DNA of 64,000 nt from Nitrospira sp. (GCA_013140455.1 JABFSU010000009.1:1-64000); one strand, 5' to 3'; positions 20,242 to 32,173 are shown, counted from the stretch's first letter. Made by a program: numbers and translations. The notes: a model not told the origin generated them from the sequence alone.

Positions 20242-20700
20242 ATGATCGCATGGATCCAGTTTTTGGCCAGCGCATCTGTGATTGCCGTCGCAGGAACCAG
20301 ACTGGCCAGAGACGGCGATCGTATTGCCGAACTGACCGGGCTCGGCCGGCTCTGGATCGGCGTGGTCCTTGTAGCTGGGGCCACTTCCTTACCGGAACTA
20401 GCTGCCTCGATTGCGGCTGTGCGGCTTGGTGCCTTTGACTTGGCCGTTGGCAATCTTTTCGGAAGCAATGCCTTTAACATGGCCGCCCTGTTTTTTATCG
20501 ACGTGGCCTTTCGCGAGGGCCCACTCCTGAGCCTTGTGAGTTCGACGCATGGCATCGCTGCGTTCTGGTCGATCATTCTGATGGGCATTGGGTTAATGGG
20601 GATTATCTATCGAGCGGAAAAACGGTTCCTTCTGATTGAACCGGACAGCCTGTTGATGATTGTGAGTTACGTGCTGGGTGTGTGGCTATTGTTTCAATGA
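20242..20700 (+). CDS. Half-size Na+/Ca2+ exchanger-like protein
   Basis: A 152-residue membrane protein with about five helices and a single alpha-repeat of the CaCA superfamily: GATSLPELAASIAAVRLG followed by AVGNLFGSNAFNMA. The usual bacterial exchanger (YrbG type, ~320 residues) has two such repeats in opposite orientations. Here only one is present, with a normal start (GGGAGG upstream) and an intact stop. It could be a dimeric single-repeat exchanger or the surviving half of a larger gene; the broken antiporter just upstream makes decay possible. Confidence 0.75.
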   Translation: MIAWIQFLASASVIAVAGTRLARDGDRIAELTGLGRLWIGVVLVAGATSLPELAASIAAVRLGAFDLAVGNLFGSNAFNMAALFFIDVAFREGPLLSLVSSTHGIAAFWSIILMGIGLMGIIYRAEKRFLLIEPDSLLMIVSYVLGVWLLFQ

Positions 20701-20880
20701 TGTGTGATGGAGGAAATCGTTTGCGAACAATTGAGATGGGCTTTCGATACATAGTGCCGAGCGTAACCAGTTGACCACTGTTCCATCATCCTGCTCTGGC
20801 CTCCGCGAGAGAAACGGATTTCTCGTATAGGGGGGAGGGATTATGTGGCTGAGACGACGTTGAGTCGTGCTAGTGAGGGG

Positions 20881-23403
<2,523 letters not shown>

Positions 23404-23418
23404 GCTGCTGCCTCGGGA

Positions 23419-24651
23419 CTACTCATAATGGAGCGCCTCGATGGGATTCAGCTTCGAAGCTTTGTTCGCCGGATAGAGGCCGAAGAAGATTCCGACGACC
23501 AGGGAAAAGAAAAAGGCGGCGGCCACGGCCGGCGTGGAAATAATCGTCGGCCAGCCGATTAGTTTCGTCAGGAGCAGCGAGATACCGATGCCGGCTCCGA
23601 TGCCGAGGATGCCCCCGATGGTCGTCATGATGACGGCTTCGATCAGGAATTGCATCAGGATATGAATGCGCTTCGCGCCGACGGCCATGCGCAGCCCGAT
23701 TTCCTTGGTCCGCTCCGTGACTGAGACCAGGAGGATATTCATGATGCCGATGCCTCCCACGACGAGGGAGATGGAGGCAATGCCCATCAGCATGAACATC
23801 ATCGTCCGGCTCGTGCCGGCGACGGTCTTGGCGATGTCTTCCATGGTACGGATGGTGAAGTCGTCATCTTCGGACGGGTGGACATGATGTCTCGCGCGCA
23901 GGAGTTCCTTGATATCCTCCACGACGGCGGGGATGTCATGCCGCGTCTGTGTCGCCACCAGGATGATCCCGACGGTTCCGAGAAACTTCGTCCCCAGGAC
24001 TTTGCGTTCGGCGGTCGTGAACGGGAGCAGGACCAGATCGTCCTGGTCCTGGCCGGTGATCGACTGGCCCTTCGAGGCGAGAATGCCAATCACCCGAAGC
24101 GGGACGTTGCGGATGCGAATCTCGCTGTCGATGATCTCTTCGCCGGCTTCAAACAGGTTCTGAGCAGTGGTTTTTCCCAGGATGACTACTTTCGCGGCGG
24201 CATCCATGTCGGACTGAGTGAAAAAGCTGCCCTGAGCGATCGGCCAACTGCGAATGTCAGGAAACTCCGGCGTCGTGCCGAGCACGATCGTGCTCCAATT
24301 TTTATTTTCCCGAATCACTTGCAGCACGGAGCGCGTGGCGTACATCACCATCGTCACGCTCATGACCTTCTTTTCGATATCCTGCGCATCGCCGACGGTG
24401 AGTGTCGAGATAGACCCCAAGCCCCCGCGTACGCCGCCGACGGTCGTGGCGCCGGGAATGATGATGAGGACATTCGTTCCAAGGCTGGAAATCTCCGCCT
24501 GAACGGAAGCCGTGGCTCCTTGTCCCAGGCTCACCATGGCGACGACGGCGCCGATGCCGATAATGATGCCGAGCATGGTCAGCCCGGCCCGCAGCGGATT
24601 CCGGCGTAAGATGCGGAGGGCCGAGAGAATCGTGAGCCAGAGAAAAGACAT
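23419..24651 (-). CDS. MacB-like ABC permease (FtsX family), no ATPase domain
   Basis: A 410-residue permease with one membrane helix near residues 20-42 (LTMLGIIIGIGAVVAMVS), a large periplasmic MacB_PCD domain (~45-250), and three C-terminal helices forming the FtsX fold (MLMGIASISLVVGGIGIMNI, ERTKEIGLRMAVGA). This is the membrane half of MacB-type exporters, which move lipoproteins, peptides or macrolides with ATP hydrolysed by a separate or fused ATPase. No ATPase gene is adjacent: the adaptor lies 24 bp upstream and MgtA 15 bp downstream. Confidence 0.88.
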   Translation of the reverse strand: MSFLWLTILSALRILRRNPLRAGLTMLGIIIGIGAVVAMVSLGQGATASVQAEISSLGTNVLIIIPGATTVGGVRGGLGSISTLTVGDAQDIEKKVMSVTMVMYATRSVLQVIRENKNWSTIVLGTTPEFPDIRSWPIAQGSFFTQSDMDAAAKVVILGKTTAQNLFEAGEEIIDSEIRIRNVPLRVIGILASKGQSITGQDQDDLVLLPFTTAERKVLGTKFLGTVGIILVATQTRHDIPAVVEDIKELLRARHHVHPSEDDDFTIRTMEDIAKTVAGTSRTMMFMLMGIASISLVVGGIGIMNILLVSVTERTKEIGLRMAVGAKRIHILMQFLIEAVIMTTIGGILGIGAGIGISLLLTKLIGWPTIISTPAVAAAFFFSLVVGIFFGLYPANKASKLNPIEALHYE

Positions 24652-24675
24652 GGATTAGCCTTCAGCGGTGCGTTC

Positions 24676-26001
24676 TCATCGCATGCCCCGGCCCGGCTCA
24701 AAGCCGGGCGGCAGTTTCTTTTGCGCCTGTTCCTCGGGTGTTTCAATGCCGAGGATTACCCGGTCGCCTTCCTGCACTGGTCCTTCAGTGATTTCCGTAA
24801 ACAGAGAGTCTGCAATACCGGTGGAGACGCCGGTCTGATGTGTTGTGTTCTCCTGATCAAACATCCAGACCTGCGACACCTTCTTGTCCACTGGAGCGTT
24901 GGGCATCCGGAACCGCAACGCGCCGTTCGGCACGCGCAGCGGAGATTCTTTCTGAGCGGTGACGATGGTCACGTTGGCCGTCATGCCGGGTTTGAGCTTC
25001 AGGTCTTTGTTGTCGACCGTGATGACGACGTCGTAAGTCACCACGTTCTGCACGCTGATCGGTGCATTCCGTACTTGTGTGACGGTGCCGTCGAAGAAAT
25101 GTTTCGGATAGGCATCGACGCGAAAGCTGGCGGTCTTTCCTTCAGCCACGCCGCCGATGTCGGACTCGCTGACATTGGCGTTCACCTGCATCTTCATCAG
25201 GTCCTGCGCGATGACAAAGAGAGTGGGTGTTTGGAAGCTGGCCACGACGGTCTGACCGATGTCCACGGTGCGGGAGATCACAATGCCGTTGACCGGCGAG
25301 TAGATGGTGGTATAGCCGAGATCCAACTCGGCGGAGGCGAGCGTCGCCTGCGCTTGGTCCAGCTGCGCTTGCATCACCTGCACGTTGGCTTCGGCGTCGC
25401 GATAGTTTGTTTCGGCCAGATCGAGGTCCGCCTGCGAGACGAAGGCCTGTTTTCGGAGCGTGGCCATCCGGTCGCGCTCACGCGTTCGCTGGGCTCCCAT
25501 GTTCGTGGCCTTGGCCAGATTGCCGGCGGCGCTCTTCACGGCGGCATGCGCCTGGTTGACGCGTGATTGGAAGGGGAGTGGATCGATCTGGGCAAGGGGT
25601 TGGCCTTGTTTGACGACGGCGTTGAAATCCACAAAAAGCTTCGCAATCTTGCCGGACACCTGACTGCCGACCAGGACGGACACGACCGGATTGACGGTTC
25701 CGGTGGCGGTCACGATGGATGTGATAGGGCCACGGTCGACAAGGGCTGTTTTGTACTGGACCGGCGGGGTCCCTTCATATAGCCAGTACCACAGTCCCAC
25801 GCCGACCAGTACGATCGCTGTCATGCCGCCGATCAGCCACGGAAGCCGTGACGTCGTCCGCGGGTGAGGACGTGGAATGACGGTGATGGGAATTGCACGG
25901 TCATGTTGCCGCGAAGGATCGGACGGAGGCGAGACCGCTGGACTTGGTATGACTTCGTTGACAGGGATGTGCTGGATTGGTTCGTGAGGGTCGGAGGTCA
26001 T
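24676..26001 (-). CDS. MacA-like periplasmic adaptor subunit
   Basis: A 441-residue membrane-fusion protein. A cytoplasmic Pro-rich N-terminus (~50 residues) is followed by one membrane anchor (~54-72, LPWLIGGMTAIVLVGVGLWY). Then come the barrel-sandwich half (GTVNPVVSVLVGSQVSGKI), a coiled-coil hairpin (~140-215), the second half (TIYSPVNGIVISRTVDIGQ), and beta-barrel and membrane-proximal domains. This is the MacA layout and fits the permease that follows. The start overlaps the stop of the PIIC ATPase by 4 bp. The tripartite partner in the outer membrane is not in the window. Confidence 0.88.
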   Translation of the reverse strand: MTSDPHEPIQHIPVNEVIPSPAVSPPSDPSRQHDRAIPITVIPRPHPRTTSRLPWLIGGMTAIVLVGVGLWYWLYEGTPPVQYKTALVDRGPITSIVTATGTVNPVVSVLVGSQVSGKIAKLFVDFNAVVKQGQPLAQIDPLPFQSRVNQAHAAVKSAAGNLAKATNMGAQRTRERDRMATLRKQAFVSQADLDLAETNYRDAEANVQVMQAQLDQAQATLASAELDLGYTTIYSPVNGIVISRTVDIGQTVVASFQTPTLFVIAQDLMKMQVNANVSESDIGGVAEGKTASFRVDAYPKHFFDGTVTQVRNAPISVQNVVTYDVVITVDNKDLKLKPGMTANVTIVTAQKESPLRVPNGALRFRMPNAPVDKKVSQVWMFDQENTTHQTGVSTGIADSLFTEITEGPVQEGDRVILGIETPEEQAQKKLPPGFEPGRGMR

Positions 26002-28805
26002 GATGCGCTCCCTCTCTGGACGATTCCGCTGTGTTGTCTGGGGTGTAGCCGATTTGCAATGATCTTACGAGCTTCCTCTGCCAATAACAGCATGAGAGCG
26101 CCCAGCGTGAGAGGACCGAAGATCCAGGCCGGGACGGGGCTCGTTCCAAAGATCTCGTGGCCGATCGGTGAATAGGTAATCCCCGCAAGTAGCATCAGCT
26201 CGATGGCAATCCCCCAGAGGATGAGGGGGTTGCTGAACCAGCCGCTCCTTGTCGCGCTGAGTCGATTGGACCGACAGGCAAAGACGTTCGCCACCTGGGC
26301 CAAGACGATACCAGCGAAGGTCACGGTCGTGGCTTCTTTATATAATGGCGACGACCAAGCCAGATGAGCGCCCCAGGTCCACCCCTGACTGGTGAGGTAG
26401 AGAAAGAACCCGCTCATCGCCACGACGGCTTCGATCAGACCGAGAAAGAGATAGGCGCGCAGCAGGAGCGGGAGATTCAGCAGCCGTTCGGACCTCGGAC
26501 GCGGTGGAATGTCCATGACGTCGGCCACCGGGCGTTCGGTGCCGAGACCCAGCGCCGGGATCATATCGGTGCCGAGATCGACCGCCAGTACTTGCGGTAT
26601 CGTGAGAGCCAGCGGGATGCCGAAGAAGCCATAGCCCAGAAACGGCACTATTTCAGGAACGTTGCTCGCCAGGATATAGCTGGTGAATTTGCGAATGTTT
26701 TCATAGACCGCACGGCCCTCTTCGATCGCACTGACGATCGTGGCGAAGTTGTCGTCGAGCAAAATGATGTCGGCGGTTTCTTTGGCGACATCCGTTCCGG
26801 CGATGCCCATGGCCACGCCGATGTCGGCTTTTTTGAGAGCCGGCGCGTCGTTGACCCCGTCTCCGGTGACCGCCACCACGTGGCCCATGTCTTTGAGTGT
26901 GGCCACGATGCGTATTTTGTGGCGCGGCGCCATTCGGGCAAAGACCGGATCCGGTTCCTCCGATCGAGTCGGGGTCAGCAGTTGGCGAAGGACATCATCG
27001 CTCATGCCGTCGAGCTGGGTGCCCTCGATCACCGGGACAAAGCCGGTCGGTCGTTGCGGTGCCTGTTCCGGCGCCAGGCCGATCTTGCGGGCAATCGCCA
27101 GGGCAGTGAGCGGATGATCGCCTGTAATCATGACGACACGCACGCCGGCGTTGCGGCATGTGGCGATCGCCTCCGGCACTTCCCGATGCGGCGGGTCCAT
27201 CATGGCGACGAGTCCGAGAAACGTCAGGTCGTTCTCAATGGTCTCGATTTCGAGATGTTCAGGCTGATGGGCGATCTCGCGCATGGCCACCGCCATTACA
27301 CGGTAGGCTTGTTCGGCGAACGTCCGGCTTTGGCCAAGGATACGCGTCCGTTCGTCCGGCGTCATCGCAATGGCGTCGCCATGAACCCATGATTGAGTGC
27401 AGAGCGTGAGCACGGCCTCCGGGGCGCCTTTCGTGAAGGCCATGAGCCGGCCCTCCATCCAGTGCAGGGTGCTCATCCGTTTCCGGTCGGCATCGAACGC
27501 GAGTTCTCCCATGCGCCGCAGCGGAGGGCGGTGGGCGGCTCCATGCTCGACGGCGAATTCCAGGAGCGCGACTTCCGTCGGATCGCCGGTGACGACGAAT
27601 CGTCCGTCCGATCCCCGCACCCGCTTGGCATTGTGACAATTCAGCAGCGCGTCGAACAGGAACTGCCAGCGCTCGGCATCCGCCGTCGTGATCAGACGGC
27701 CTCTGGTGAAGAAACACCCCTCGCTCGACTCGATCACGAGGCCGTCGGCATAAAACCGATCCACCTTCATCCGATTTTCCGTGAGCGTGCCGGTTTTGTC
27801 CGTGCAGATGACGGTCGTACAGCCGAGTGTTTCAACAGAGGACAGGTGCTTGATCAACGCGTTGCGCTTCGCCATCCGTTGACTGCTCATGGCCAGAGCC
27901 AGCGTCACGGTCGGCAGGAGTCCTTCCGGCACATTGGCCACGATGATGCCGATGCCGAAAATCGCGCTGACCCAGAAGCCGAGCCCTGTGCCCATCCCGA
28001 TCACAAAAAAGGCCGCTCCCATGGCCAGAGAAATGGCGGCCACGATGCGGGTGACAGTGATGATTTCCTGTTGGAGCGGACTGAGACCGGCGACAACCGA
28101 GGTGGTAAGATTGGCGATCTTGCCGAACTCCGTACGCATTCCGACTGCGAACACGACGGCGCGGCCATGGCCGGAGAGGACGGTCGTGCCGGCGAACACC
28201 AGGTTGGGAAGATCCAGCCAATTGCCGTCTGTCAGGGGATCGGCGGTCCGCCGTTTCGGGTTCGATTCACCGGTCAAGGCGGCATTATCCACTCGCATCC
28301 CGGTGGCTTCGATCAGGCGAGCATCCGCGGGGATACGTTCTCCTTCCTCCAGGATGAGGATGTCGCCCGGTGCAATGTCGCTCCGAGGAAGTTCGAGCGG
28401 TTGTCCTCCTCGCATGACCCAGGCCTTGTCCGGCAGCAGGCGATGGAGTGCCTGCACGGCGCGTTCGGCTTTGTATTCTTGAAAGAAGGCGAACACGGCA
28501 TTGATGACGATGACGCCGAGAATGGCCCAGCCCAGTGTGGCCATGCCCTCGCCGGGTTTCATGAAGTCGGCGGCGAATGCGAGGCCGGATGCGATCCAGA
28601 GCAACAGGGCCAGGAAATGGGTGAAATGGCGAGTGAGCCCCCGCAGGATGAGGTAGCGATCGGGTTCGGTGAGCCGGTTGGCGCCGAATTGGGCGAGCCG
28701 CTTCCGCGCTTCTTCCGGCGAGAGGCCGCCGCCGGCGGTTTCAAGCCGCTTCAGCACCTCGTCGATCGCGAGGGTTCCAATATCGTGGTACCGGAACTCA
28801 GGCAC
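25998..28805 (-). CDS. Na+,K+-ATPase-like (PIIC) P-type ATPase
   Basis: A 935-residue P-type ATPase with a cation-ATPase N domain, [10 protein letters not shown] actuator motif, [13 protein letters not shown] (Asp ~336) and [10 protein letters not shown]. Its ion-site helices match those of animal Na,K/H,K pumps: M4 [14 protein letters not shown]5 SNVPEIVPF and M6 [10 protein letters not shown]. This includes the acidic and Asn residues that bind Na+ and K+ in the animal pump, and differs from the SERCA set of the pump at 5215-7977. No beta-subunit gene is adjacent. Na+ export is likely; coupling to K+ uptake is possible. It overlaps the Usp gene before it by 8 bp and the adaptor after it by 4 bp. 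Confidence 0.9.
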   Translation of the reverse strand: MPEFRYHDIGTLAIDEVLKRLETAGGGLSPEEARKRLAQFGANRLTEPDRYLILRGLTRHFTHFLALLLWIASGLAFAADFMKPGEGMATLGWAILGVIVINAVFAFFQEYKAERAVQALHRLLPDKAWVMRGGQPLELPRSDIAPGDILILEEGERIPADARLIEATGMRVDNAALTGESNPKRRTADPLTDGNWLDLPNLVFAGTTVLSGHGRAVVFAVGMRTEFGKIANLTTSVVAGLSPLQQEIITVTRIVAAISLAMGAAFFVIGMGTGLGFWVSAIFGIGIIVANVPEGLLPTVTLALAMSSQRMAKRNALIKHLSSVETLGCTTVICTDKTGTLTENRMKVDRFYADGLVIESSEGCFFTRGRLITTADAERWQFLFDALLNCHNAKRVRGSDGRFVVTGDPTEVALLEFAVEHGAAHRPPLRRMGELAFDADRKRMSTLHWMEGRLMAFTKGAPEAVLTLCTQSWVHGDAIAMTPDERTRILGQSRTFAEQAYRVMAVAMREIAHQPEHLEIETIENDLTFLGLVAMMDPPHREVPEAIATCRNAGVRVVMITGDHPLTALAIARKIGLAPEQAPQRPTGFVPVIEGTQLDGMSDDVLRQLLTPTRSEEPDPVFARMAPRHKIRIVATLKDMGHVVAVTGDGVNDAPALKKADIGVAMGIAGTDVAKETADIILLDDNFATIVSAIEEGRAVYENIRKFTSYILASNVPEIVPFLGYGFFGIPLALTIPQVLAVDLGTDMIPALGLGTERPVADVMDIPPRPRSERLLNLPLLLRAYLFLGLIEAVVAMSGFFLYLTSQGWTWGAHLAWSSPLYKEATTVTFAGIVLAQVANVFACRSNRLSATRSGWFSNPLILWGIAIELMLLAGITYSPIGHEIFGTSPVPAWIFGPLTLGALMLLLAEEARKIIANRLHPRQHSGIVQRGSAS

Positions 28806-29721
28806 GTGTGCCTCGCACGATGAGGACCGAACAAGGCGCGTGGCGCAGGAGCGTTTCGGATACGCTGCCGAGGTGCAGTCGCTCGGTCTTGGTCAGTTCG
28901 CGAGAGCCGAATACCAGAAGATCGTTCTGCTCAGCTTCCACGTGTGTGACGATGGTGTCGATCACATGATTCATCCGCACATGGGGCACTGCGGGGTATC
29001 CGTCTTTGATGAAGTCGTCTCGCAAGGCGCTGACGAGGCTGGTGGCGAGACTCATGACCGGTTGAGTCAGGGACGCCACTTGTGATTCGGAGAGATAGCG
29101 GGAGGCCAGGTCCGTCACCGGGCTCTCGACGGATGTCAGAATCGACACCGTTGCGGATTCCGGCAGAATGCGGGTCCGGAGAAAGCGGGCGGCGGCCCGA
29201 GAGGGTTTCGAGTCATCCACTGCGAGCGCCACATGGCTGAATCTGGCGAGGGGCTGTTTAATCACCAAGAGCGAACAGGGGGCGATGGCAGCCACTTGCC
29301 GGGAGGTGCTGCCCAGCAGAAATCCTTTGATGTCGCTCAATCCGCGGGACCCCATCAGGATGAGATCGGCTTTCACTCGTTTAGCCTGTCGGGCAATCGT
29401 CTTCGCAAAGGGGCCGTGCGCGAGGATGGTCTGGAATTGCGTGCGAGGGCCGGTGCCCGCTTGACCGAGGGCGACCCGCGCCGACCGTTCCGCTTCGCGC
29501 AAGAGTACCGTGCCGACTTTGTCCAAGGCGGCGAGGGCGCGTCTGACGGCAACCGGATTCTTTCCTTTGGCTGTCTGAAGCAGCGAAGGATCGACGACAT
29601 GCAAGAGCACCACATGCTCAGGCTCTTTGCCGGCGAGCGCTTGGAGCGCCTGGACTCCCCACTGAGCATACTCCGACCCATCGACCGCACAAACAATGCG
29701 CATGACCGACTCCTTCTTCAA
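28798..29721 (-). CDS. Tandem-domain universal stress protein
   Basis: A 307-residue protein of two UspA domains (~5-145 and ~155-305). The nucleotide-binding pattern G-x2-G-x9-G(S/T) is present in each: MGSRGLSDIKGFLLGSTS in the first and FGSRELTKTERLHLGSVS in the second, the latter with a degraded glycine. Usp proteins bind ATP or respond to nutrient, oxidative or respiratory stress. It is the first gene of the five-gene operon down to MgtA; GAAGGAG precedes its ATG. A candidate sigma-54 promoter lies at 29761-29776. Confidence 0.9.
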   Translation of the reverse strand: MKKESVMRIVCAVDGSEYAQWGVQALQALAGKEPEHVVLLHVVDPSLLQTAKGKNPVAVRRALAALDKVGTVLLREAERSARVALGQAGTGPRTQFQTILAHGPFAKTIARQAKRVKADLILMGSRGLSDIKGFLLGSTSRQVAAIAPCSLLVIKQPLARFSHVALAVDDSKPSRAAARFLRTRILPESATVSILTSVESPVTDLASRYLSESQVASLTQPVMSLATSLVSALRDDFIKDGYPAVPHVRMNHVIDTIVTHVEAEQNDLLVFGSRELTKTERLHLGSVSETLLRHAPCSVLIVRGTRA

Positions 29722-29760
29722 TACATCGTCAGCGACGGCGAACCTGTCGGGTATCTAATC

Positions 29761-29776
29761 TGCATTGGGTATGCCC
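29761..29776 (-). promoter_or_regulatory. Candidate sigma-54 promoter for the Usp/ATPase operon
   Basis: Read on the minus strand, GGGCAT-N5-ATGCA gives GG-N10-GC (GG at 29775-29774, GC at 29763-29762). The expected start is near 29750, giving a ~30-base leader with GAAGGAG before the ATG at 29721. Confidence 0.5.
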
Positions 29777-29987
29777 GTAGAGACCGGCGAGGGCGGCAGA
29801 GAATCTGCGTGGTTTCCAGGGATTGAAGGCCATGGACGTCGCTATCGAGAGGAGTACTGCGGCTTTTTGCGGCAGGGTTGAAACGGTGACTGTGGTGATT
29901 GGCGTCAGTCTTGTCATGGAGAAGGCGAGATACATTGAGATTGTGTGTGTCTGTGTGAAAAATCGGCGGTGGATGGGCGGCCTGTTA

Positions 29988-30003
29988 TGGCATTCTCATT
30001 GCG
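29988..30003 (+). promoter_or_regulatory. Sigma-54 promoter for the exported protein/CBS operon
   Basis: TGGCAT-N5-TTGCG is very close to the RpoN consensus, with exact GG-N10-GC spacing (GG 29989-29990, GC 30001-30002). The expected transcript starts near 30014. The AAAAGGAGG ribosome-binding site and the ATG at 30035 follow at normal distance. Confidence 0.7.
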
Positions 30004-30034
30004 TTAGCTGAAGTATGAGGGAAAAGGAGGACGT

Positions 30035-30556
30035 ATGAAACGAAGTGTCCTGTGGGTGTTTGGACTTTCTGTTGTGCTCAACGGGGGGGCGGGGCTGGCC
30101 GATGGCGGCGCGGTAGCACGGATCGGAGCTTCAAGTGAGTTTGTCGAGTTGAGTCATCAGAGTGACGGCCGCACGATGATCGATTTGCTGCCTTTGCACC
30201 GGGCTGGCGACGTGCGGTATTTCAGTGCCGGTATCGGCCTTGAAGAGCGGGCGGCCCAGTACCCGCCTTTTTCGTTGAAGCTCGTCTTTACTGCCGGCGG
30301 GAAACCATTCCTCTCCGGAGTCTCCGTGACTATTCAGCCGGTCAAAGGCGGAGTCGCTGTGATGATTCCGCAAGAGCAGGTGGAAGGGCCCTGGCTTTTC
30401 ATTGATGTGGCTCCGGGTGTCTACGATGTCACGGCCATCCATCGTGACCGGACGCAGGGGCTGAAGAGGATCGCGGTAGTGGCGGGGAAACAGAAGACGA
30501 TTCATCTGCGATGGCCGGAGGATCGCGGCCTGGCCGGAGCGTTGCCGACCGATTAG
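30035..30556 (+). CDS. Exported protein of unknown function
   Basis: A 173-residue protein with a signal peptide (MKRSVLWVFGLSVVLNGGAG, probable cleavage after ~22 at GLADGG). The mature part is mostly beta-strand-like. Its second half (~85-165) has the spacing of a carboxypeptidase-regulatory or Ig-like fold: FSLKLVFTAGGKPFLSGVSV, then a GVYDVTAI segment and a HLRW end. An AAAAGGAGG sequence before the ATG indicates strong translation. It is the first gene behind a near-perfect sigma-54 site and precedes two CBS proteins, so it is probably made under the same stress. No family recognised. Confidence 0.75.
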   Translation: MKRSVLWVFGLSVVLNGGAGLADGGAVARIGASSEFVELSHQSDGRTMIDLLPLHRAGDVRYFSAGIGLEERAAQYPPFSLKLVFTAGGKPFLSGVSVTIQPVKGGVAVMIPQEQVEGPWLFIDVAPGVYDVTAIHRDRTQGLKRIAVVAGKQKTIHLRWPEDRGLAGALPTD

Positions 30557-30614
30557 ATGATTCCCGGAGGGTGGTAGTGTCTGTGTGATATGACCAATGA
30601 AGGAGCGCGATGTC

Positions 30615-31079
30615 ATGCCGAAGACGACGAAAAAGAAACCGGTAAAGAAGCCGGCCAAGATTTCGAAATCACCGGACTTCGCTTCGATGCTGGTGAAGCC
30701 GGTGATGGAAAAGCGGGTGCAGTCCGCCCGCTTGAAGACGAAGGGTGATGTGATTGCCTCCCTCATGATCGAGGGGTTTGGCGCGGTCCCGGTGGTGGAT
30801 GGCGCTGGAAAGCTGATCGGGATTGTGAGTGAACATGACCTGCTTGCCGCGATGGACGACGGGCATGCACTCGGGGATCTGACTGCGGCGGATGTCATGA
30901 CGGGGAATCCGTATTCGGTCCGTCCTGAAACGACGCTGGGAACGCTGGTGCATGTCTTACGGGCCAGCGATCTTGTCCGCGTGCCGGTCGTGGATCCCAG
31001 GGATCGACTGATCGGCATCATTGCCCGGCGCGATGTGTTGCGAACGTATCTGGGTGGCGGTTCAGCCCGAAGAAAGTGA
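30615..31079 (+). CDS. CBS-domain pair protein with basic N-terminus
   Basis: A 154-residue protein started at 30615, where AAGGAG lies 9 bp upstream; an in-frame ATG at 30597 has no such site. A Lys/Pro-rich tail of ~25 residues is followed by two CBS motifs (~33-85 and ~95-150), with typical ends GAGKLIGIVSEHDLLAAM and DRLIGIIARRDVLRTYL. Tandem CBS domains bind adenine nucleotides and often sense energy charge; stand-alone forms such as Hrp1 of Mycobacterium are stress-induced. It is followed 10 bp later by a second CBS protein. The basic tail could bind nucleic acid, which is inference. Confidence 0.88.
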   Translation: MPKTTKKKPVKKPAKISKSPDFASMLVKPVMEKRVQSARLKTKGDVIASLMIEGFGAVPVVDGAGKLIGIVSEHDLLAAMDDGHALGDLTAADVMTGNPYSVRPETTLGTLVHVLRASDLVRVPVVDPRDRLIGIIARRDVLRTYLGGGSARRK

Positions 31080-31089
31080 GGTGAAGGCG

Positions 31090-31524
31090 ATGCGACAAAC
31101 GGAATTTTTTCTGAAAGCCTGCGATCCGAAAACATTGACCGTCGGTCAGTTGATGCAGGACGCGGTCACGCGCTGTACATCGCGGACGGACGCGCTGACT
31201 TTGACCCACATGATGACCCATCGGAACTTCGGGAGCATGCCGGTCGTGGAAGAGGACGGGACGCTGGTGGGCATTGTGAGCGAATACGATCTCCTGCAAG
31301 TGATGATCGAAGGGCGCGATCTGCGCAAGGTTCTGGCGACCGAAATCATGTCGGCCCATCCGGTGACGGTGATGGAAGACCAGACCCTCGTGCAAGTCGC
31401 CGATCTGTTCCAAGACCGGTATCTCACGAGAGTGCCCGTCGTGCGGAACGGAAAACTCGTCGGCATTCTTGCGCGGCGGGATCTGCTGTTCGGGTATACG
31501 CAGGCTTCCCAGTATTGGTCATGA
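31090..31524 (+). CDS. CBS-domain pair protein
   Basis: A 144-residue protein with two CBS motifs (~16-70 and ~80-135): LVGIVSEYDLLQVM and LVGILARRDLLFGY are the closing segments. The ATG at 31090 has GAGGTGAAGG just upstream; longer in-frame starts would overlap the preceding CBS gene. The two CBS proteins are related but clearly diverged, so they may form a heteromer or respond to different ligands. The stop overlaps the next gene by 4 bp (ATGA). Confidence 0.88.
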   Translation: MRQTEFFLKACDPKTLTVGQLMQDAVTRCTSRTDALTLTHMMTHRNFGSMPVVEEDGTLVGIVSEYDLLQVMIEGRDLRKVLATEIMSAHPVTVMEDQTLVQVADLFQDRYLTRVPVVRNGKLVGILARRDLLFGYTQASQYWS

Positions 31525-31859
31525 CGATGAGCCAGAACCACCGGTTACGGGCCGAGCTGGATCAGCACGAACTGGCGGCGCTCCAGCGTTTCATGGTTGC
31601 GCTTCACGAGGAGCCGTATGAGTCCAAGCCCCGCGTCGATGTGATGCAGGTGTTTCGCGGATCGGAAGGACAGATTTTCGTACCGGTCACCGTGTCCGGA
31701 ACATCGCCTGATCCGCATCTCGCCATGCTGATGGGCCACAAGTCAGAGCAGTTCTATAAACAGAGCGGCTGCCGGCTTGTGATGCTCCAGCGAATCGACG
31801 GCGATCCTCAGCGTGCGAGCTATGTGTGGGATGGCGCTGCCTGGAAGACGGTGCCGTAG
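31521..31859 (+). CDS. Conserved-looking hypothetical protein
   Basis: A 112-residue soluble protein with no signal peptide or membrane segment. An N-terminal helix (LRAELDQHELAALQRFMVAL) is followed by a beta-rich part with HKSEQFYKQSGCRLVML and a C-terminal YVWDGAAWKTVP. The ATG at 31521 lies in the stop of the CBS gene (ATGA), so it is coupled to that operon. I do not recognise the family. An upstream TTG (31515) is an alternative start. Confidence 0.65.
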   Translation: MTMSQNHRLRAELDQHELAALQRFMVALHEEPYESKPRVDVMQVFRGSEGQIFVPVTVSGTSPDPHLAMLMGHKSEQFYKQSGCRLVMLQRIDGDPQRASYVWDGAAWKTVP

Positions 31860-31965
31860 CGCAAGGAAAGCCCATCCTGGCAATGTCACACGCCTCACGT
31901 GTTCTCTAGTCGACCCTGCCCGGTGTCCGGCCTCACACGGCTGTGTCGGGCTCTACGATGAAGCG

Positions 31966-32133
31966 ATGCAGAAGGAACAGTATGGAATTCCGAAAGATCC
32001 GGAGGTTGACGATGCGAAGAAGTTATTTGAATGGGTGTTAGGCGGTGAGCCGGAAGATGACCGGGTGATTCCGCTTCCCAACGGTCCTCGACTTCGGATC
32101 ATCGGCAAGGCGCCGAAGTGGAACCGTGACTAG
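31966..32133 (+). CDS. Small hypothetical acidic protein
   Basis: A 55-residue frame beginning MQKEQYGIPKDPEVDDAKKL with an amphipathic helix, then PNGPRLRIIGKAPKW near the end. The composition is that of a small soluble protein. The ribosome-binding site (GAAGCG) is weak and an earlier start is possible. It lies 106 bp after the CBS operon on the same strand and 40 bp before the convergent protease gene. Function unknown. Confidence 0.5.
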   Translation: MQKEQYGIPKDPEVDDAKKLFEWVLGGEPEDDRVIPLPNGPRLRIIGKAPKWNRD

Positions 32134-32173
32134 CCCGGGATGTTTCTCGGGTAATCAACATGAAGCCGGACTT

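Larger units (their letters stand above)
29722..30034. promoter_or_regulatory. Divergent regulatory region between Usp/ATPase operon and CBS operon
   Basis: This 313-bp non-coding stretch holds two outward-facing sigma-54-like sites (29761-29776 minus, 29988-30003 plus). Their predicted start points are ~264 bp apart. A weak inverted repeat, GACTG (29888-29892) and CAGTC (29906-29910), lies between them ~115 and ~150 bp from the two start points, a usual place for an enhancer-binding activator. A 62-codon plus-strand frame is present but has no ribosome-binding site and is not called. Confidence 0.5.

Noticed and set aside
20809..20824. Hairpin GAGAAA-CGGA-TTTCTC between convergent genes
   Set aside because: Only six weak base pairs and no T-tract; not called a terminator.
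27393..28823. 476-codon open frame antisense to the PIIC ATPase
   Set aside because: No domain, composition typical of antisense shadow, no ribosome-binding site.
29823..30011. 62-codon plus-strand frame
   Set aside because: No ribosome-binding site, odd composition, and it overlaps the sigma-54 promoter at 29988.
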